Positions 12,192 through 24,995 of a stretch of DNA of 64,000 nucleotides are shown here, one piece after another. Position 1 is the first letter of the stretch, and each line of letters begins with the position of its first letter. The position numbers and the translations under genes are program-made. Location: NCBI GenBank assembly GCA_016748015.1, contig JAAOMT010000222.1, forward strand, positions 684,609 through 748,608, written 5' to 3'. Below the pieces are notes generated by a model. It had not been told where the DNA came from. It saw only the letters and a program-made list of their open reading frames with translations, and did not search any database. This DNA is from Geosiphon pyriformis (taxonomy: Eukaryota > Glomeromycota > Glomeromycetes > Archaeosporales > Geosiphonaceae).

Positions 12192-15100
12192 CTATGCAGC
12201 TATATAGACAGAAGCTGAAACACCAATGCCAGAAAAAAACATACAAGACTTGCAAAAACCAAAATACACACCAAAAGCTTTATCAATACCAAGCAAATCA
12301 ACCACACCAGCAGAAAGCCGTGAAGTCAAACCAGAGACCAAAGTAGGAAACGAACCATCCAAAGGAATCAGTCTGTGCTTTTCCATATAGGCACAGTGTT
12401 TGGCCCAAACCAACCAGATCTCATCTCTAAAAGTAAGGCCAAGAGAACATGCAAAATTAACAACCTTCAAACATGCCACTTTGGGATTATGGAAGACAGA
12501 GACAGCTTCACCGAACCATTCATCAAAAACAAAACCCTTATGAAGGGTCATGAATACTGAGAACCCTGAAACACAAGACGATAACAACTGCAACAAAACC
12601 GAAGAAGAAACAGAAGAACCAGAAAGTGTTTTCCAAGTGTTCATGTGAGAATTTAACAACCGACACCGAGCAGAATCATCGACCTTACAAGAAAAAACAT
12701 GATTCAACATCTCTACATCACCACAATATAGACACAACACACTGGGATAAAGTCTATTATAAAGTCATTGTTACCGGAGGTTTTTAGTCTCTTTTCTGTA
12801 ATGTTGTTGATACTTATTTGCTGTGAATTCACGTTTTCTGGGTGTGGTTGAACCTCTAATAACTGAATTTATCTTCAAATTATCTCCTATAATTTGAACT
12901 GCTGGGCTTATAAGTGGAATGGCCAATTCCTTGCCAGTTATTTTATGTAGTTACATTGTAGTAAACGTCAACTTTTTCCCAAGAATTGCTTGTCTGGAAG
13001 CTCACTAAAATGTATAGTTACTTTGCTGTGAAAGTCAACTCTTCTACAGGAATCTCATCTGTAGGCTACCCTAATGATTGTAATAAGAAAAAAAAAGGAA
13101 AATAAAAGAAATGTAAAAGAAATAGAATTTTGTCAAGAGAAACGTTTTCTATCCAGGCCTGGAGTCACTAACAGTTTACTGAAATTGATAGCTAATCAAT
13201 TTCGAAATGTTAGTTGGTTTTTGGGGATTTTCCAAGGGCAATAATTAAAGAATTTGGTTTTTCAAATTATTTGGTATTTATTTCTTTTTGTGTGTATAGA
13301 AAATGGTTCTAAGTGCTAAATCTAAAGTAAGATACATTTTCTCGAAGAGAGATGCTCTTTTTTTATACAACTTGTTGTAACACTATTCTATGAACTTGAA
13401 CTTTGCTATTTTCTACAATTTCACTGAACTAAAGATACATTTCAGTAAACTACAAGTTATTTCGGTAAACTATTAGATATTTTGGTGAACTATCAATTAT
13501 TTTGGCGAATTTCTACAAATTTCGGCAAACTTTTGAATATTACATAGTTTAGGATATTGCATGATTGATCATTGCAATTAGGTTACATTTGTGTTGTGTA
13601 CAATTTGGGTTATTAATTAAATGATAATTTCAGATATTTTTGCTAATGTAATAAGTGATCATTTGAAATGATAATATATGCTAATTAATGATAAGAATTA
13701 TAAGATAATTTCATGCTAAATAATATCTCTAATTTCATCTGGTAACACCATTTTCGAACAGCCACAGGCAACTGATGATGCAAAGCCTTCATAAAATAAG
13801 AGTGTGCATTAGCCGAAATCTTGCTAGTGAAACCGGTGGCCATATGCAAATCAGGATGCCACACCAAAGAAGAACGGGACCAATCAACATCAGCACACAA
13901 GTCGACAGGCAAAAATTTAGAACCAGATCTCACCTCCCAATGTGCATGACATATGGCACAAAAAGTGTCACGGATGAAATGCCTTGAATTACCAGAAACA
14001 ACGTTGCCATCAGCCATCAAAAAGTGTTCATCCAGGCGAGGAGGAAAAAACCAGTCAGAAACAGAAATAGCACCAGCAATTACATCAGCATGCTCGTTTC
14101 CCAAAATTCCAGAATGACTTTTGACTTTGTGCCAGGTAACTCTTAGGCTCTTACTGTATATGACGTTGGCAATGTGCTGACACTCAACCCAACACCGATT
14201 ACGGAAATCAGGAACCACCAGACCCAATTCCGATTTGCAAGCATCCAAAGCAGACTGACTATCCAAAAATAAATGTACATTACTAAAAACAGGAACACAC
14301 TCGAGAGTCAACGCAATTGCCTGTAACTCAGCCATGGTAGATAACATCAACCCAGACACGCCAACTCCCAAACTCATACCAATGTCCTTGAAAAAAGCCA
14401 CAGCACCCGCTTCACAGCCAACTGTACTCAAATTTCTCAATAACCCATTAGTGTAGACCAATAGCACCCTTGCATTAACTTGCGAAAGACGATCGCAGAC
14501 AGACACAAAATCAAAGGAACCCAGAATGTTCAAGAGACTAATATTAGCAAGAAGAGGAATGCGGGCAGGAGAGAAATTCTCACTAGCAAGAAACACAGCA
14601 GAAAGTCTAAACTATTCAGGAATAGGGCCACGGGGGTCCAGTTTCTTCCATTGCTTAAATGTGAACCAATCAAAGACAGTACCATAATAATCACGAAGTT
14701 GGTCTACAAAGGCCACACCATACCACCGAAGTGAGGGAAGACACCTAGAGAAAACTGATTTACCCAAAACAGTCGACATGGGCATCCCACTATTGGCACG
14801 AAAGGAATTGGGAGAGGATCCACCCAAGGACAATTTGCAATTATAAAGCACACAAACCAAACCTGCCAAAAAATTATTAGAGGTGCTAACATGAATGCGA
14901 ACAGGAGAACTCAATGGATGAATAAAGCACCAACATAAAACCTGTAGGTCATGAGACCTATGAGAGAACAAACGTCCTACAATCCTACCAAAGTTGGCAA
15001 AATTAATAAGAGAAGCAACTTTGCCTTCAGACTGAATTTGCAGGAAAGATCTCAAACCATAAAAGGAGGGGTGGTGAATTGAATCACTAGGAAAATTGAG

Positions 15101-17902
15101 CAAAAGTCCAGATTTAAGCTTCAGGTCTTTACAAATCATAGCATCCCACTTGTTGCAAATGCCTATAGGAACAAAGCTAAATTGTGTCTTGTAACTAATT
15201 ATAGGTTGGAAAACCGCTGAAACCAAATATAAGAACTGCTTATCTGAAATAGCCTTTTTAAGAACCAAATTTGTAAAGAAACGAATGTCCAAATGTGCCT
15301 TAGCTAAACTGGGTTTGGAAAGGCCTTCAGTTGACAAAAATATGTCCAGATACTGATGGGATTCACCCTTTTTGGCCACAGAGATAGGGGAACCACTAAT
15401 GAAAAGAGCGGGATTTCCAACTTTACAATTGATAGGAATAGCTACTGTCTTGTTATTGTTTATTGAGATGTCATTAATCCAAAAAAACTCACTAGCAACG
15501 TTCAAAATGTGTTGAGTTGCACTCTGACTACTGCCAACCCAAATTGTATCATCAACAAAGGCACCAGTGGCAAAATAGGAAGAAAGCCCAGCTTGCGATT
15601 CGACATGACCACTCTTAAAAACAAAATAAGAAATTAGCTTATACCCACAGACACTTTCCTAATGCTTGATTTCGCACAAAAGGGGATCATAAAAAATGCA
15701 CCACAGGAGGGGGGAAAAAACCTCTCCCTGATCTAAACCATCATGGACACGATAACCATCTGTCAAACCAAAATCTGTCATGACTCGATTAGTGCGACCT
15801 CTATGAATGCCACCAAAAAACCGAATAAACTTGTCACACATTTTAATTCTGACCAAACACTTCTCCAAATGCTCTCAGCCAACTGAATCATATGTCTTCC
15901 TCATATCCTGCAAGACCAGCCAAAGCTCTTTGTTCTTTTCCAGGGCATTTTCAACAACCAAACCAACTGCAAAAATGGGGGACTGTGTCGTCGTACCTTT
16001 CAAAACTGAAAAATTGTCACCACAAAGAACATCATGAGTGCTGCATGCTGAAGAAATCCTGTCTGAAAGTATTTTGGAGAGAATCTTGCGAGCTGTCTCA
16101 ATCAGTGCAATAGGACAAGTATTTGTAAGAACACCCTCCCATTTATACGGTTTGGGAATCATCAAAACCCAAGCTTCTCTCCAAGGGCCAGGGACAGATT
16201 CCTCAGACAGGCAAGAGTTCAAAAGCACCAAGAGCATATTAAGAACTGAAACATCGCAATGTTTCTAAAGCTCATTTAAGATACCTGAAAAGCCAGCAGC
16301 TTTGCCATCCGGCAGATTGGAAACAACCCCAAACAATTCGTCGAAGTCGATCAAACCCATTACACCAGAAAAAACTTTGTCAAAAACATAACCCAAAGGA
16401 TGATACTGGCAAGACCACTCATCATTAATGTCGAGCACCACCCTTTGCTTTCTAGTCCAGCCTTCCATAATCTCATCTATCTTAGACTTCACAAGAGCAG
16501 GATCCAACACCATCTCATCCCCCACCACCAAATGATCTAAAACCACCTTGCAAAAGGGTCGTTCCAAAACACTACGTACAGTATGACCTTTGTTCAACTC
16601 AAAACTCTCCATTCTTTTGTCAATTGCTGACTTGATCTGAGATTCTTTTGCATGGTTAGACTCTGACAACTTAGATGAATGGTAAGATTTCCTTATCTTG
16701 GCCAAAGCTGAACGAATGGTATTAAAATGAGAACCCGAAAGAAAGAGAGACTCCACAACAGAAGCATTAGCAGTATCAATTCCCTTCCATGTGTTAAGTA
16801 GAGAAACAAATTCCTCATGAGAGACCAGACGAGAGGCTTTGACAATCTTCAACACCAAAAGTTCTAATTTGTGAAATCTGGATGATACTCTATTATAAAC
16901 ATTGTCAAAACTCTTAAACCATTTTTTTTTGAAAACATTTTCAGCCGACAAACACACCACTTGGCAAAGGTAACTCCACATTGTGTCCAGATCCAAACAT
17001 ATCTTGGCAGCATAAAATTCATCATGGAACATGGCAGCATTCGCCAAAGTATTTTCTTTAAACTTGATCCAATCGGCGTCATCAGCATTCACAAAATTGT
17101 ACTTCCAGCGATCCTTATTCGCCCGATTGCGCAATGAGTTCAACTGTACATCCAGCAAACCACCAAGACCCACGGAAACAGAAATGGCTTTATGATCAGT
17201 GTCAAAATACTCTTCAACACCAGATACATCATGACCCAAAATTGCGTTAACAAGACTTGACGACACAAACACATAATCAATAATTTTAGCCACCCCATGA
17301 GAATTATTTTATGTAGCTTCTTTTTCAAACATGCTTCCACTCAAAGAGTTGACCAAACTCAAATCAAAGCATTTTTTTAAGCTGGCACTTTTGCGAGAAT
17401 CATCTTCATTGAAGTCACCACCCAAGACAATGAAAGAAGACTCATTTACTGCCCTTGCGATCAAAAAATTGATATCATCTGCCTGAGAGAAATGTACTGC
17501 CAAAGATGATCCAGCATATAGCCCCAAAATTGACACAGACAGCTTATTTTTGAAGAGAAGCTTAATAGAAAGAAACCAGCCAGGAATGTCTAACACCTTA
17601 CACACATGCCAAGCCAAAAAATTGTTCATAATGATTGCGATCCCAGAACCCATGTGACCAGAACTCAAACCAGAAGTAAAAACCTGGACACCAACAAACT
17701 TATTCATAATCCAAGGGCAAACCCCATCTTTCAACTTAGTCTCAGTAACAATTGAAATCATATTGTTCATTTCTTTATGCCAACAAATAATATCCTTCTG
17801 TTTTGCAGGATTGTTTATACCCCTAACATTGCACATGGCAATTTTCCAAATATAACTGGTCATTGAGATAAAGAGAGGACCAAAGAACCCGAACCAGCAC
17901 AC
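12192..17902 (-). pseudogene. LINE ORF2: endonuclease, reverse transcriptase, RNase H
   Basis: One reading frame from 17902 to 12192 once the solo LTR and its 4-bp duplication are removed: 1575 codons, broken only by about five in-frame stops (near 17308, 16264, 15874, 15658 and 14611). In order: APE-like endonuclease (about 17850-17100; NVRG, ETKL, GGDFNE, then TDHKAIS); reverse transcriptase (about 16300-15400; LIPKPYKWEG-like MIPKPYKWEG, motif A DMRKTYDSV, GLDQGEVFSPLLW, catalytic FVDD near 15544-15566); RNase H (about 14470-14060; TNG, MAELQAI, LDSQSAL, HKVKSHSG, GNEHAD); and a Cys/His C-terminal motif CLYCG, then HVFSC (12740-12660). The first RNase H Asp is Asn (YTNG instead of YTDG). 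It would nick DNA and copy LINE RNA at the target. Confidence 0.9.
12769..13747 (-). repeat. Solo LTR, family 1, inside LINE ORF2
   Basis: 979 bp, minus orientation, ends TGTTAC at 12769 and GTAACA at 13742-13747, matching the family 1 LTRs end to end with no internal element. It splits LINE ORF2 without changing the frame on either side. Flanks TCAT (12765-12768) and CCAT (13748-13751) form a 4-bp duplication with one later change. A solo LTR is what remains after recombination between the two LTRs of an inserted element. Confidence 0.95.
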
Positions 17903-19809
17903 ATCTGCTCTAACTTTGCCAAAATCGAACCAATGGAGGCATCAAGAGCAACCAACTTCGATTCTAAAACACCAATTTTAGAAGTCAGCACCTTGGAACT
18001 GCTATGACCCAATTGAGAATTATTATCACCAGAAGGGAAAGAAATGGGTTGAGTCAAAGGAACGTCTAACACCATGTTGAAATCCAAGTCAGAGTTAGCC
18101 ACCATGAGAGAACCAGAGACAGACGGTTAAGAAGTATCCACCAGAGGAATCATATTAGAAGGAGGAACTAAAGACACCAAACTGAGATTGTTAAAATAAA
18201 GAAGAATGTTTGAAATTTGATCAGATAAAAGCTCTACAGAGTGTTCCAGATGCACTAAATGTGCACCCAAGGGGGCATCGATCATAGAGGGAGGGGAAGG
18301 GGTATTACCAGAACTTGAAGTACCAAAGAGCAGAGAACCAGAACCAGAGCCATCAAGAGAAACATGAGAGACCGAAGCAACTAAGACCACTTGGGCCCAA
18401 GATTTGCCTCCAAAAGCAACAAGACGAGAGATCGGAACCTTCTTTTTAGCATATAATTTGGCCAACTGGAGACGAGTATTCAAGTTAGCAGGCTTTTTAA
18501 AAGATTTGTGTGACTGAAAATCTGATGCAATCTCAGCATCACATTCCAAGGCAGAATGACCGAACTTCCCACACCGTTCACAGTGAATCAAATCCAACCT
18601 AGCCCATGAGAGTTTTACTTCACCCAAGATTGGCTCTGTGTGAAAGGCTGATTCCATAGCTTCATCAGATTCAAAACATACCACAGCACAGCGTGTTCTG
18701 TTGCCAGTTTCCAATGAATGATTGATAACACAAGTTTTCCCACCAGCCCCTTCCAAAAGATTCTCAAGGTCATGAGCTGTTGTTCCTACTGGCAAAGTGA
18801 ACAGAAGTGCTCTGAATTGATCCCTAAAAGCCCATGTTTCATGATCTCCCACAGTCTTGGCCACACGTACAAAATCTTTCCCAATTAGAAAAGACCATTT
18901 TGATGTGAACAGATCAGCCTGGCTAGATTCGGCAAACTCCACCACAGCCTTCTGCCATAGCCCAATTAACTGGACTTTGATAGACACTATCTGACCATAC
19001 TCGGATACTGTGGTGATGATCATTTTCTTTGGCGTGTCCATGAGAATTTCCTTGATTACTACAGTCCAATCTGAGCGAATTCCTTGTCTCTTAAGATCGC
19101 TGTTTACTATGATGTTATTTTTCTTGGCCAATGATGTGGCCTTTTCCATGCTCTCTAATGAAGTAAATGTCAATCTGATGATCCCTTCAAATTTTGAGGG
19201 GATAGTAGCCCCCCCAAAACCGTTGATTTTTGAAAACAATTTTCTGATCAATTGAGTTTTTACAGTCACTGATTTGCCTTCCACAGCCGAGAGATTAATA
19301 TCTAATGCAAAGAATTTCCTAACAGCAACTTCCACTTGAGATTTAACAATCTTGGGATCCAACCACATTTTTTCTAAAGGAATACCAAGAGGAGAGGGGA
19401 GAGGACCACCATTATCATTATTCATGTTGTAATCTAACAAACCAAGAAGGGAGCCACAGTCCAAATTATTCTTAACTCTCTTTGTCTTAGGAGTAATTGC
19501 AGCCAAGCCAAGAAGAGAACCATCATTACCACCAGCCAAGATGCCATCAGTAACACTGTCACCAGAATCACTTTCTATATCCGAGTATTGACTTCCACCA
19601 GAAATAGGTTTGGCCAAAGCAGCTTTGTTTCTATCACTAGACTGATCCATATGGCGAAGGAAAATTCTTTTTTTTTGAGAGGAGGGACCACCAACAGAAC
19701 CAGAAGAAGCACCAATAGGAGCTTTCTTATTCGACATACTACTGCCAGAAGCAGCTTCCAAGTCCACAATAAAGGGATTATTTGTAAGAGAAATGTTGAG
19801 GTACAGCAA
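17860..19809 (-). pseudogene. LINE ORF1: RNA-binding Gag-like protein with zinc knuckle
   Basis: About 650 codons with one in-frame stop at 18127-18129. The longest open part (19809-18127) begins MLYLNISLT; an internal Met at 19737 (MSNKKAP) is another possible start. The N-terminal 100 residues are low complexity and Ser/Gly-rich. Two RRM-like segments follow (one around WTVVIKEILMDTPKK, the other around FRALLFTLPVGTTAHDL), then a CCHC knuckle CERCGKFGHSALEC near 18560-18600. The part beyond the stop (18105-17860) has heptad-like Leu/Val spacing that may be a coiled coil. The 3' end overlaps ORF2 by 43 bp. Such proteins bind LINE RNA to form the transposition particle. The RRM assignment rests on pattern only. 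Confidence 0.8.
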
Positions 19810-19878
19810 GTGAAAAACAAAAAACTACTTTCAAAATATGACTTTTTTTCAGGAATTTGAGACAAAGGAGAGTATTAT

Positions 19879-20324
19879 TTTTTTTTTTATATTTAATATT
19901 TATAAAATTTTTAAAACTTTAATATATCTGGTATTTTTAAAATTTTTTTTGGTATTTTTAAAATTTCTAATATTATGTTATTTTTTTTATTAATTTAATA
20001 AGTAGAATCTAAATACAAATTAATATAATATATTAAATTAAGTGATTTAAATTAAATATAAATCATGTATTTATTATATATAACTAGTTATTTAAGCTAA
20101 TTAAAACAATACTACTTCTTTATATAAATAAAAATAAAAAGACACAAAATATATATACTAAAACTAATATTTAAAGTCTTTGTAATACTAAGCAATTTAA
20201 TTATACTCCTTAATAATACATTCAAAAAACTGTTAACAGAGAAAAATACTAAGCCATTTAGTAGAATAAAATTTTTTTTTTATAATTATCTAATATTTAA
20301 AGCAAATAAACCAAATCTTGCTAT
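19879..20324. other. AT-rich spacer without genes
   Basis: Low-complexity AT sequence between the LINE 5' end and the first recognisable part of the outermost Ty3/gypsy relic. It may be its eroded 3' part (integrase end, 3' ORF, LTR), but I see no match to those segments. Confidence 0.5.
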
Positions 20325-22400
20325 TATTTTGCATCTGTTTGTTAAATGATTTTAATTTCAAGTTATTTAGTAAAATAATTTATTATAATTACAATATAAT
20401 GGTTTTTTTGAATTATAATAAGTAATAGTTTAACTAAATTGATTTCTATTTTGTTAAATAATTGTCCAACTTTAATTAAATTTAGAGATTCTGTAAAATA
20501 AGTTTTTTCTTTTTTTTAATAACTATTATAAGATTTTACATATTATTAAATATTTTTTTGTATATATAACCAAAAATAATATTTAAATATTTTTTAAATT
20601 ATATTATGTTTTCTTAAGTATACTAATAAAAAGTTTCTATACATATTATATAAAATTGTTTTTTTTTATTTTATTAAATTAATCTAAGTAAATTGTTTAA
20701 ATTTTAATAATTTTGATAATAAATTTTATTATAATATAAAAAATATTGTTTGAATTGGTGTTATAATTAATGTTTTTACTTAAAAACCAATTTTTTAATA
20801 TAATAAAAGTTTTTAAATAGTTTTTAATATTGTTATATATTTTTAAATTCATTGTTTATTGGTTGTTTGTTTTGGTTATTGTAGTATAATTGGTGTTTTT
20901 TTGACTTGTTGATATTAATTTTAATTTTGTTTTATTCTGAAAAAGTTATTTATATTAGTATATAATTTTTCTGGTTTGTGATAAACAATATATTTATAAT
21001 TAGCTAAAAAATCAGTTTATTTAGATTGTTTAATATTAAGTTTTAAATTCTTTTTGTTAAGCTATTTAAGATTAATATTGTTAATAATAATGTCAAATTT
21101 TTTTTTTCCTTATAAGTACTATTAAAAATGCTTAAAAGCCCAGATAACAACTGCTGTTTTTAATTTAATAGAACTATATTTGAGTTTTGTTAGCTTAAAA
21201 GTTCTGTTAACATAATTAATTATTTGTTTTTTGCTATTATTATTTAATTGTAATAAAATAGCATTAAAAATAGTATATAAAATATTGGTAAGTAGTTGGA
21301 ATTGTTTATTAAAGTCTAAATAAGTAAGAATTAGGACTGTTGTTAGTTTTGTTTTTAGAATCTCAAAGACTTTTTGTTGTTTTAGAGTTAATTAATATTA
21401 AACATTTTTGTTAATAAAATAATTAAGTAATTTGGCAATTTTAAAAAAATTTTCAAAAATTTTTTAATAATAAAAAGTTAATTTTATAAATCTTCTTAGT
21501 TTGGTAATATTCTAAAGAATTTAGAAGTTTTTAACAATACTAATTGTTTTTAAATTGAACTAAACTCCATTTTTACTAATAATATATTTAAAGAATATCA
21601 AGTTTGTTTTTCTAAAGTGACATTTTTCAATATTTAATTTCAATTCTGCTTTTTGTAATTGTTGAAAAACTTTTTACAGATAAATTAAATAAGCTTTGAA
21701 ACTTAGAGAGTATATATTAATATTATTAAGATAAACAACTACTAATTGTTACAGAAGTTATTTATAGACAATATTTATAAGTTGTTAAAATATTGCTGAT
21801 ATAGTGTAAAATTTAAAAAGCATAATATTAAACTCATAATTTTTTTTTAGATGGTAAAAACTGTTTTTAGTCAGTCTTTAAGATCTATTTCAATTTGTTA
21901 ATATCTTTTTTCTAAGTTTAAAGTTAAGAAGAACTTGGCTTTTTCTAAAACATCTAACATATTGTTAATTTTTGAAAGAGAGTAGATATTTTCAATTGTT
22001 ATACTATTAAGTTGACAATAATTTACATAAAATCAAAATTTTCTGTTTTTCTTTTTGACTAAAACTATTAATAAAATCCAAAAGCTTTTTAAAAAGAATA
22101 AAATTATTATTAAACATCTGTTGAATCTTTTTTTTAATAAACTGGTAACTGGTAAGTAAGACTTAATATGTTTGTTGATGTTTTAATAAAGCATTTTTTA
22201 TGTGGATTTGGTGTTAAATAATATTTGTTTTTTCTAAATTATTGTTGTTTTTGGCAAATATATTAGTATATTTAGTAATAAATTGTTTTAATTGTTTTTG
22301 TTGTTAAAGTTTAAGAAACTTATGTTAATTTAAACAAGTTTTTTTTCAATAATATAATAGTTTTTGTGCTTAAAATAATGTTTAAATTTGAGAAAAGTGT
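20325..22400 (-). pseudogene. Outermost family 1 relic J: pol (RT, RNase H, integrase)
   Basis: No open frame, yet the reverse complement tracks the family 1 pol at 36580-38620 in order: the dUTPase-RT junction at 22390, RT around 21550-22100 (segment with KNGV next to the position of SKDRIKL), RNase H around 21000-21300, and the integrase start (matching AAAGTTGGACAAC and GCAGATGCAAAA) near 20320-20520. Nearly every difference is towards A or T. The catalytic YLDN position reads as Asn-Asn here. The relic resumes at 61540 on the far side of the family 2 insertion. Confidence 0.8.
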
Positions 22401-22698
22401 TGTTACAAGTAATTATTTAGAGTGTTAAAACAAATAACAAACTTATAACTTGGTGCTTAATAGTTGGAAATATTAATAATTTCTAAAGATTTTGGTTAAG
22501 TCTTTTGTATAATAAACAGATATTTAATTAATAATTTTTTCTGTAAATTTTTTTTTTCAGTATGATAACCAGTTTATTTTGGCAGTTATATTTTTCTAAT
22601 AAGCTATTCTTAAATTTCTATTTTTGTTCTTAGGTTTTTTATTAAGCTATCTTTGATGTTAATTACTTAATGCTTAAATTTTATAATCAATTAGTAAA
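22401..22698 (-). repeat. 3' LTR of element H, first piece
   Basis: Starts TGTTACAAGTAATT (the LTR 3' end reversed) and matches 60724-61010 in the 5' LTR of H and the plus-strand LTR ends near 55400-55754. It stops at AATTAGTAAA (22689-22698), the duplicated target of LINE E. Confidence 0.85.
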
Positions 22699-22722
22699 AA
22701 AACTTTTTGTCTCCTTAATTTT

Positions 22723-24849
22723 ATGACCATGATCAGAGCAAAGAGTAAAAAAGCTGCACTAGATATCTGTCCTGAGATATCTAATAAAATTTTAACCAGA
22801 GGAGCTCTCTCTGTTGTAGAAACAACTAGGCAAAACGTTTTAGAAGCCTTTCCCTTATCCAGTAATCATAAAAAACTGCCTTTGGTAGCCACTGAATCAA
22901 CTTTCTCATCTTTGACTGGTTTTTCATTGGTTAAAGTTCCCTCAAAGAGACACACTTGGGTTAGTTCCAGTGTTGCCTCCACCCCAACTAAGAGCCCAAA
23001 AGTTTTTAATAATAGACCAGTAAATAAGCTGGTCTTTCCCTCTATAGATTCAACACCTGGTGCTTCTGGCACCATTTCTTCAAAAAAAATGGTCAAAAAG
23101 ACCAAAAGTTTAGAAAAATGGGGGCAGTTGCTTGCCTCTGCTATTGTTACACTGAACCCCTTTGTGATTTCCAATGAGATCTTAGATGAGATTTTTGTAG
23201 CATCATCTGACATGTCATCCAAGATGAGCCAAGATTAACCACTGGCTGTGTTGTCAAATGTGGTGTCTTCCAGCAGATCTTTGCTGGTTTTAGAAGCAAA
23301 ACAATCTCCTCCTGTTGAGTCACCTGTTCTTGAGAACTGGGCTGATCAAATGGAAACTAAATCATCTCCTTCTCTAGTTTCTGGTACTACTTCTGGTGGT
23401 GCTTGGGAAATTATTACTAGTCGTCAAAGGTTTGCTGGGTGAGTGGCCTTTACTCTGGTGCTTGATGCTACTTTTAAGATCAAATTGGCTCATGTTAAGA
23501 TTGTTTTTCAGTCTGTGCATGGTTTTTTGGGTGCTAAATCTGTTTCAAAAAACAATGTGAAGCTTTTCTGTGTGGAGTTTGCTTCTTAACAGTCTTTGGA
23601 AACTGCATTTCTGGTTGAGCTTACAAGCTCTGTTTGTTTGACCACTCTCAAAATTGCTAAGTTTTTGGTGGTTTCTGAATCTGGTTCCTCTTCTGCTGCT
23701 GTTGCGCTGTGTGATGTGCCTTTGGGTGTGTCTGCTGTTGACATTAAGTTGGCTCTCAGTGTGTTTGGTAGTGTCACTTGTGTTGTGCTAAAGCCTGCTG
23801 GCATTTGGCAGTATGTGGTGGTATATTTTGAAAAGTTGGACTTTGCTGTGTCTGCCTTGAAGCATTGGTCAGTCTTGGTGGGCAAAGATAGTGTTAGAAT
23901 CCTCCCTTTGGTGAATCAAAATAAGACTATTTTGTCTTATAATAAGTTTAAGGCCAAATTGGTTAACCTTCCCTCTGGCTGTACTGTCTTTGAAATCAGT
24001 GATATGATTTCTCAGATTGGTGGTCGAACATGTTTCATCTCTCGTTTTCCTGATTCTGGTCATTGTTCTTAGTTTGCTTTGGTTACATTTGACTCTTAAG
24101 GCAATTTTGAATTCTGCTGTAGTCAAGACTGGTACTCTAAGAAAATGCCGTATTTGGTGGGAAACTCCTGGCTGCTGGTGCTGCTTTAGATGTCAAGAAA
24201 TGGGCCATCTGGCCATGGATTGCAAGATTTTCTCACCTCCCACTCTCAAGATTCCCAAGGTTTTCAAGTCTTGTTTTGTGAGTTCTGCTTTATATGCCAA
24301 GACTGCTGCTCCTTCTGGTCTTTCTGAGTTTCCTCTTTTAGTGGCTTCTTCGGCTGCTTCTGCTGCTGATCCTGCTGTTAGTTCCAGGTTGGACTCTTTG
24401 GAAAAGCAGATTTCGGATTTGGCTGCTCTGGTTAAGTCTATTGTTGAGCCTGTTGGTTCTTTGGTTGCTTTGGTGTCTTGTTTTCTTGATGATAATGCTG
24501 CTAAGGCTGTTCAGGTTGAGAAAAATCTCATTTTCATAAAGAGTGCTGCTAACAATTTTTCTAACCTCTTGGTTGAAGTCTCCAAGGACATTGCTTGTCT
24601 TAGATTTGAGGTTGACTTTGGTAATATGGATTATGATGGTATGCTGGCTGCTAAGCCTTCTTTTTTAAGTGAGAACACTATTGAGCGTGTTATTGCTTTG
24701 TGGTGAATGTCTGGTGCTAAAACCAAGAGCAATATTGAGTCTACTAGATTGTTTTTTAGTGAGTTTATTTTTGACTCTAGAAATCTGAATGGTATCATTG
24801 AGAGAATTCGTGGGTTGGAGTTATTCTTACCTACTTTTGATTCAGCATA
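22723..24849 (+). pseudogene. LINE ORF1 with zinc knuckle, in element E
   Basis: The frame starts with ATG at 22723, 24 bp inside the element, and runs with in-frame stops (about 23236, 23440, 23587) and at least one frame change near 24070 to TAG at 24847-24849. Segments: Ser/Thr/Lys-rich N-terminal part; an RRM-like block CDVPLGVSAVDIKLALSVFGSV followed by WQYVVVYFEKLDFAVSALKHW; a second block around LVNLPSGCTVFEISDMI; a CCHC knuckle CFRCQEMGHLAMDC (near 24180-24225); an Ala/Leu/Val heptad stretch (LEKQISDLAALVKSIVEP); and a C-terminal block after a stop at 24705, RLFFSEFIFDSRNLNG. The block order equals ORF1 of LINE D, but identity is low. Role by family: binding of LINE RNA. Confidence 0.8.
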
Positions 24850-24985
24850 GTGAGTCCTTGATTGGGCCGAGTGTCTAATCATGTGTAGAAAACGCATGAT
24901 TTATGCCTATAATATAATTCTTTCTGTGGTATCATAGTTTTAGGTAGTATTTGGGTCTTGCTCGTTAAAATATAATAAAAAAAAA
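24850..24985 (+). repeat. LINE 3' UTR and A-rich tail of element E
   Basis: Begins right after the ORF1 stop (GCATAGTG, the same string that ends ORF2 in LINE D) and carries the conserved boxes CATGTGTAGAAAACGCATGATT and GCTCGTTAAAA. It ends in TAATAAAAAAAAAA instead of a clean TAA array. Confidence 0.8.
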
Positions 24986-24995
24986 AATTAGTAAA

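Larger units (their letters stand above)
12052..19878 (-). mobile_element. LINE (non-LTR retrotransposon) D, nearly full length
   Basis: On the minus strand: short 5' leader, ORF1 (19809-17860), ORF2 (17902-12192), 3' UTR and a (TAA)n tail. ORF2 holds an APE-type endonuclease, reverse transcriptase and RNase H, the layout of I/Tad-type LINEs. The element is about 6.8 kb without the inserted solo LTR at 12769-13747. A short TTTAAT-like string flanks both ends, but in AT-rich DNA it cannot be trusted as a target duplication. In-frame stops in both ORFs mean this copy cannot move by itself. Confidence 0.88.
22699..24985 (+). mobile_element. ORF1-only LINE derivative E (HAL1-like)
   Basis: A 2.3-kb retroposed unit bounded by a perfect 10-bp target duplication AATTAGTAAA (22689-22698 and 24986-24995) within an LTR whose sequence continues smoothly on both sides. 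It holds a LINE ORF1 followed directly by a LINE 3' UTR and an A-rich tail. No endonuclease or reverse transcriptase is present and there is no room for ORF2. It must have been mobilised in trans by a full LINE, most simply a relative of element D with which it shares 3' UTR boxes. The alternative is an internal deletion of ORF2 in a single copy before or after insertion. Confidence 0.85.

Noticed and set aside
15807-16268. Plus-strand frames opposite LINE ORF2
   Set aside because: Overlap the conserved RT frame on the minus strand and have no own features.
12030-19910. ATATTTAAT at both ends of LINE D as target duplication
   Set aside because: The flanks are almost pure A/T, so a 9-bp match is expected by chance.
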